Shown here in pieces: positions 4,618 to 8,663 of a stretch of 8,663 bases of DNA. The stretch lies in contig WFUK01000380.1 in assembly GCA_015485015.1 (NCBI GenBank), forward strand, positions 1-8,663, in the 5' to 3' direction. Every line of letters starts with the position of its first letter. The first letter of the stretch is position 1. A program made the translations under genes and the position numbers. The stretch is from Paracoccaceae bacterium (lineage in GTDB: Bacteria; Pseudomonadota; Alphaproteobacteria; Rhodobacterales; Rhodobacteraceae). The notes under the pieces are model-generated. The model searched no databases. It saw nothing but the letters and a program-made list of their open reading frames with translations, and was not told where the DNA came from.

Positions 4618-7600
4618 ATGACAGCGTGGGATTTCTGGGTAGATCGTGGCGGCACCTTTACCGATATTGTGGCGCGTGATCCGCGAGGCGCACTACACAC
4701 TAAAAAGCTACTTTCAGAAAACCCCGAGCAATACGAAGACGCCGCCCTGCACGGCATTCGCGGGTTTCTAGGGCTGGAAACCACTGCCAAAATACCCACC
4801 AGCATGGTGGCCTCGGTGAAAATGGGCACAACCGTCGCAACCAACGCCCTGCTGGAGCGCAAGGGTGATCCCGTAGTGCTGGTCACCACGAGAGGCCTTG
4901 GAAATCAGCTCCGTCTTGCCTATCAAAACCGGCCCAAATTGTTTGACCGCGAAATCCTGCTGCCCGAGATGCTTTACGACGAGGTCATCGAAGCTGGCGA
5001 GCGCATGCGCGCCTCGGGGGCCATCGAGGCCCCGCTCGACGCGCCTAAGCTAGACGCCGCTCTGCGCACGGCTTTTGCGCGGGGTATTCGGGCTTGCGCG
5101 ATTGTGTTTGTGCATGGCTATCGCCACCATGCCCATGAAAGCCAAGCCGCCGAAATCGCCCGCAAGGTCGGCTTTACGCAGGTTTCCGTCAGCCACGAGG
5201 TCTCGCCCTTGATGAAGATGGTTTCGCGCGGGGATACCACGGTGGTGGACGCCTATCTCACCCCCATTTTGCGCCGCTATATTGACCGCGTCGCCGCCGC
5301 TTTTGAGGGGGATACCACTGGCAAGCTGATGTTCATGCAAAGCTCGGGCGGGCTAACGGATGCGCAGGCGTTTCAAGGCAAGGACGCGATCCTTTCCGGC
5401 CCCGCAGGCGGCGTTGTTGGCTGTGTGCGCACCAGCGAGATTGCGGGCAAAACCCAAGTGATCGGCTTTGATATGGGCGGCACCTCGTCTGATGTTTGCC
5501 ATTTTAACGGCGAGTTCGAGCGGGTGCTGAATACCGAGGTCGCAGGCGTGCGCATTACCGCGCCGATGATGAATATCCATACCGTAGCCGCGGGCGGTGG
5601 CAGCCTGCTGACCTATGATAATGGCCGCATGCAGGTTGGTCCCGAGAGCGCGGGAGCCAATCCCGGGCCAGTATGCTATGGCCGTGGCGGGGTGCTGGCG
5701 GTTACCGATGCCAATGTGATGGCCGGCAAGCTGCGCCCCGAGTTTTTCCCTGCCATTTTTGGCCCCGATGCCAATCAGCCGCTGGATGTGCGCGCCACCC
5801 GCGAGGCCTTTGAAACGCTTTCGCGGCAGGTAGGGCGCTCGCCCGAAGATCTCGCCGACGGCTTCCTGCGCATCGCGGTAGAAAACATGGCCAACGCGAT
5901 CAAGAAAATATCCGTGCAGCGCGGTTATGATGTGACCGAATATTGCCTGAGCGTATTTGGTGGCGCGGGGGCGCAGCATGCCTGCGCCATTGCCGATACC
6001 CTTGGCATGACCACCTGCCTGATCCACCCGATGGCCTCGCTGCTTTCGGCTTATGGCATGGGGCTGGCCGATATCCGTGCCAGCCGCGCCCAAGCCATGG
6101 AGGCCGAGCTAAGCGCCAAAACCCGCCTTGAAGCCGCCGCGATGATCGACGGGCTTGGCGTGCAGGCGCTATCCGAAGTCGAAGCTCAAGGCGTGCCGGA
6201 ATCCGATATTTCGCTCAGCATGGCCCTGCATCTCAAGGTCAAAGGCACCGATACCAGCCTGCCCATTCCCTTTGCCGACGAAGCCGTGATGCGCGCGCAA
6301 TTCACCGCCGCCCACAAGGCGCGCTTTGGCTTTTCGCCAGGCGATACCCCGCTGGTGATCGAGAATATCAGCGTCGAGGCCGTGGGCCGCGCCACCGACC
6401 TGACCGAGCCGACGCATAAAACTGTATCGCGCGATGAAACCTATAAAACCGCCCTGACCGCGCCGGTTTATCTCGGCGGCGCGTGGCATGAAGCGCGGTT
6501 TATCAAGCGCGATTCCGTACAGCCAGGCGATACCATTACCGGCCCTGCGGTGCTGGTCGAACCTCATACCTCTATCGCCATCGAGCCGGGTTGGCGCGCC
6601 CGTATTACCGCCCATAACCATGTGGAATTGCAGCGTTATCAGGCCATTTCCCGCGCCCATGCCATCGGCACCAAGGCCGACCCCGTGATGCTGGAAGTGT
6701 TTAACAATCTATATATGTCGATCGCCGAGCAGATGGGCGCGGTGCTGGAAAACACCGCCGCCTCCGTCACCATCAAAGAACGGCTGGATTTTAGCTGTGC
6801 GGTGTTTGATGCGGCGGGGGATCTGATCGCCAACGCCCCGCATATGCCGGTGCATCTTGGCTCGATGGGGGCCTCGGTGCTGGCGATCATCGCCCAGAAT
6901 CCGGTGATGAAAGATGGCGATGTTTATGTGCTGAACGCGCCCTATAATGGCGGCACCCACCTGCCCGATATCACGGTGGTAACACCGGTTTTTAATGATG
7001 ATGGCAAGGTGCTGTTTTATACCTCGGCGCGCGGCCACCATACCGATGTTGGCGGCCTCACCCCCGGTTCCATGCCGCCTGACAGCCGCTCGATCCACGA
7101 TGAAGGCGCGCTGATTGATAACTGGAAGCTGGTGGATCAGGGCTATTTTCGCGAGGCCGAAACCCGCGAATTGCTGCTCGCCGCCAAATACCCCGTGCGC
7201 GCACCCGATATCAACATCGCGGACCTGAAAGCGCAGGTGGCAAGCTGCGAAAAAGGCGCGCAGGAACTACGAAAAATGGTGGCGCATTTTGGTCTGGAAA
7301 TAGTGCAGGCCTATATGAAGCATGTGCAGGATAACGCCGAAGAATGCGTGCGCCGCGCCATCGAGACCCTTCAGGATGCCACCTACACCTACCCGATGGA
7401 TCCTGACTTTGACGGCAACCCGCGCGAGATCAGGCTGAAAATCAGCGTTGATAAACAGGCCCGCACCGCCACCATTGATTTCACCGGCACCACAGGCCAG
7501 CTCGCCACAAATTATAACGCGCCCGAGCCTGTGACCCGCGCCGCCGTGCTTTATGTTTTCCGGCTATTGGTCGATGATAATATCCCGATGAACGAAGGGG

Positions 7601-8235
7601 TGATGAAGCCGCTCAACGTGATATTGCCAAGCGGCACCATGCTCTCGCCGCAATATCCGGCGGCGGTGATCGCGGGCAATGTGGAAACCTCGCAAGCCGT
7701 GACCTCGGCGCTATTATTGGCGCTCGGGGTGCAGGCGGCCTCGCAAAGCACGATGAACAACACCACATGGGGCAATGCAAAATACCAGTATTACGAAACC
7801 ATCTGCGGCGGCTCGGGCGCGGGGCTGCGCCATGATGGCACGGGGCATAATGGCACTAGCGGTATCCACACCCATATGACGAATTCTCGCCTGACAGACC
7901 CCGAGGTGCTGGAATGGCGCTATCCGGTGTTGCTGGAAGAATTCTCCATCCGCAATGGCTCGGGCGGCAAGGGCAAATTCAAAGGCGGCGACGGCACCAC
8001 ACGGCGCATCCGGTTTTTGGAGCCGATGACGGTGGCGGTGCTATCGGGTCACCGCGTCACCCCGCCCCCCGGGCTTGCGGGCGGCGATGCCGGCGGGCTG
8101 GGCCGCACCCGCATCCTGCGCGCCGATGGCCGCATTGAAGAACTGGCCTCGGCGGATAAGCGCGAAATGCAGGCGGGGGATACCTATTGGCTAGAAACAC
8201 CGGGCGGGGGTGGCTTTGGCCCTGCCAAGGAGTAA
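4618..8235 (+). CDS. Fused HyuA-HyuB protein, probable ATP-dependent 5-oxoprolinase (OPLAH type)
   Basis: This 1205-residue protein joins a hydantoinase A half and a hydantoinase B half. The A half shows the ASKHA-fold nucleotide-binding elements: DRGGTFTD (9-16), GTTVATNALLERKG (from 70), MQSSGGLTDA (240-249), SGPAGG (260-265) and GFDMGGTSSDV (283-293). A C-terminal A subdomain holds KGTDTSL (from 542). The B half starts near 688 and has FSCAVFD (725-731), HMPVHLGSM (742-750), NAPYNGGTH (773-781), ARGHHTDVGG (804-813), GNVETSQ (1020-1026), HTHMTNSR (1084-1091) and a C-terminal GGGGFG. KLLSENPEQYEDA near residue 30 and HTHMTNSRLTDPE are especially like eukaryotic 5-oxoprolinase, which converts 5-oxo-L-proline plus ATP to glutamate in the cytosol; that enzyme is slightly longer (about 1290). 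The alternative is a hydantoinase or another lactam amidohydrolase of the same family, since substrate cannot be proved from motifs. The gene is divergent from a winged-helix regulator. No domain break or frameshift is seen. Confidence 0.9.
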   Translation: MTAWDFWVDRGGTFTDIVARDPRGALHTKKLLSENPEQYEDAALHGIRGFLGLETTAKIPTSMVASVKMGTTVATNALLERKGDPVVLVTTRGLGNQLRLAYQNRPKLFDREILLPEMLYDEVIEAGERMRASGAIEAPLDAPKLDAALRTAFARGIRACAIVFVHGYRHHAHESQAAEIARKVGFTQVSVSHEVSPLMKMVSRGDTTVVDAYLTPILRRYIDRVAAAFEGDTTGKLMFMQSSGGLTDAQAFQGKDAILSGPAGGVVGCVRTSEIAGKTQVIGFDMGGTSSDVCHFNGEFERVLNTEVAGVRITAPMMNIHTVAAGGGSLLTYDNGRMQVGPESAGANPGPVCYGRGGVLAVTDANVMAGKLRPEFFPAIFGPDANQPLDVRATREAFETLSRQVGRSPEDLADGFLRIAVENMANAIKKISVQRGYDVTEYCLSVFGGAGAQHACAIADTLGMTTCLIHPMASLLSAYGMGLADIRASRAQAMEAELSAKTRLEAAAMIDGLGVQALSEVEAQGVPESDISLSMALHLKVKGTDTSLPIPFADEAVMRAQFTAAHKARFGFSPGDTPLVIENISVEAVGRATDLTEPTHKTVSRDETYKTALTAPVYLGGAWHEARFIKRDSVQPGDTITGPAVLVEPHTSIAIEPGWRARITAHNHVELQRYQAISRAHAIGTKADPVMLEVFNNLYMSIAEQMGAVLENTAASVTIKERLDFSCAVFDAAGDLIANAPHMPVHLGSMGASVLAIIAQNPVMKDGDVYVLNAPYNGGTHLPDITVVTPVFNDDGKVLFYTSARGHHTDVGGLTPGSMPPDSRSIHDEGALIDNWKLVDQGYFREAETRELLLAAKYPVRAPDINIADLKAQVASCEKGAQELRKMVAHFGLEIVQAYMKHVQDNAEECVRRAIETLQDATYTYPMDPDFDGNPREIRLKISVDKQARTATIDFTGTTGQLATNYNAPEPVTRAAVLYVFRLLVDDNIPMNEGVMKPLNVILPSGTMLSPQYPAAVIAGNVETSQAVTSALLLALGVQAASQSTMNNTTWGNAKYQYYETICGGSGAGLRHDGTGHNGTSGIHTHMTNSRLTDPEVLEWRYPVLLEEFSIRNGSGGKGKFKGGDGTTRRIRFLEPMTVAVLSGHRVTPPPGLAGGDAGGLGRTRILRADGRIEELASADKREMQAGDTYWLETPGGGGFGPAKE

Positions 8236-8276
8236 TATGGCTGAAATCCGATTTGTGGCGGGGCTTAACGCCCGGA

Positions 8277-8663
8277 TCACCGCAGCCCTTTGCGCATCGC
8301 CTTCCAGATTACCGCAAGGCTGATCAGCAGCCAAAGCCCGCCCCATAGCCACGCGGTGCCGCCAAATTGCTGGGCCAGATTATAAGCGTCCGAGCGCTCG
8401 GAGCTGCGCAGAATGGTATCGCTCAGAATATCAAACGGCACATAGATCATACTGGTCAGCCCGATCACCCGCAGCGCCATGTCATTGATCTTGGCCGACA
8501 GATATTGCGCGCTCGCCAGCATTGCCACCCCCGCCGCAATGGTAAACCCCAGCGCAAAGGGTTCGCGAATATACAGCCCCGCCACCAGCAGCAATACCCC
8601 GCCCAGCACCCCCATCATCGCTTTATCCGCGCGGCTTTTCAGCGCTGCCATAAAGATCAACAC
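8277..8663 (-). CDS. M50B-like membrane metallopeptidase family protein (partial, N-terminus beyond right edge)
   Basis: The minus-strand frame is open to the right edge and ends at TGA (8277-8279), giving the last 129 or so codons. The GTG at the edge is probably internal, because the family continues upstream. Visible parts are hydrophobic segments KAMMGVLGGVLLLVAGLYI, FALGFTIAAGVAMLASAQYL and AWLWGGLWLLISLAVIW, and between them the conserved-looking VIGLTSMIYVPFDILSDT followed by ILRSSERSDA and AQQFGGT. This pattern is what I know from M50B-like proteins common in Rhodobacterales. The zinc-binding HExxH expected in the N-terminal part lies outside the window, so catalytic competence cannot be judged. 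It is convergent with the oxoprolinase gene, with 41 bases between the stops and no convincing terminator in that gap. Confidence 0.75.
   Translation of the reverse strand: MLIFMAALKSRADKAMMGVLGGVLLLVAGLYIREPFALGFTIAAGVAMLASAQYLSAKINDMALRVIGLTSMIYVPFDILSDTILRSSERSDAYNLAQQFGGTAWLWGGLWLLISLAVIWKAMRKGLR

Noticed and set aside
5353..6093. Minus-strand open frame of 246 codons opposite the oxoprolinase gene
   Set aside because: It lies wholly antisense to strongly conserved family motifs. Its composition (Gly, Ala, His, Arg rich) is typical of the shadow of a GC-rich gene, and it shows no ribosome site or recognisable domain.
8256..8275. Small GGGC / GCCC hairpin between the convergent oxoprolinase and M50B-like genes, considered as a bidirectional terminator
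   Set aside because: The stem is only four pairs and has no T-tract on either side.
1..8663. A defence system, mobile element, prophage or CRISPR array
   Set aside because: No transposase, integrase, direct-repeat array, nuclease-helicase or toxin-antitoxin pair is seen. The EEP protein stands alone beside a co-chaperone gene and is not enough to propose one.

Overview
The window looks like a chromosomal segment from an alphaproteobacterium, most likely of the Rhodobacterales. The reasons are protein style (an M50B-like membrane protein with the YVPFDIxSDTIxRSxxRSDA signature, a TerB+J-domain protein, a PepF-type oligopeptidase), a GC content that appears to be in the high 50s over most genes, and close gene packing. 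The taxon is an inference; there is no rRNA or other marker. I see no tRNA, rRNA, CRISPR array, insertion sequence, phage module or recognised defence system.

Layout. (1) 1-1121, minus: N-terminal part of an oligoendopeptidase F, cut by the left edge before its zinc site. (2) 1122-1252: intergenic, with a terminator for the next gene, a 13-bp inverted repeat and a candidate pepF promoter. (3) 1253-2224, minus: a 323-residue soluble, charged, helical protein of unknown function, locally less GC-rich than its neighbours. (4) 2341-3435 (or 3456), minus: an endonuclease/exonuclease/phosphatase-fold hydrolase whose start lies inside the end of the next gene. (5) 3407-4099, minus: a DjlA-like TerB + J-domain co-chaperone with no Shine-Dalgarno and a -10-like hexamer six bases before its ATG. 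(6) 4163-4468, minus: a 101-residue ArsR-type winged-helix regulator without cysteines. (7) 4469-4617: a divergent intergenic region with a perfect 28-bp palindrome (4490-4517). (8) 4618-8235, plus: a fused HyuA-HyuB protein of 1205 residues closely resembling eukaryote-type ATP-dependent 5-oxoprolinase. (9) 8277-8663, minus: C-terminal part of an M50B-like membrane protein, cut by the right edge.

How they may work together. The regulator and the 5-oxoprolinase are divergently transcribed around one strong palindrome, so the simplest model is that the regulator represses itself and perhaps controls 5-oxoproline (pyroglutamate) use. The J-domain protein and the EEP hydrolase overlap and are probably co-translated. 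PepF would release peptides that feed amino-acid pools, but nothing in the sequence ties it to the oxoprolinase. Most of the window is ordinary metabolic and housekeeping sequence. The points most worth following are the palindrome with its regulator, the orphan helical protein and the possibly leaderless djlA-like start.
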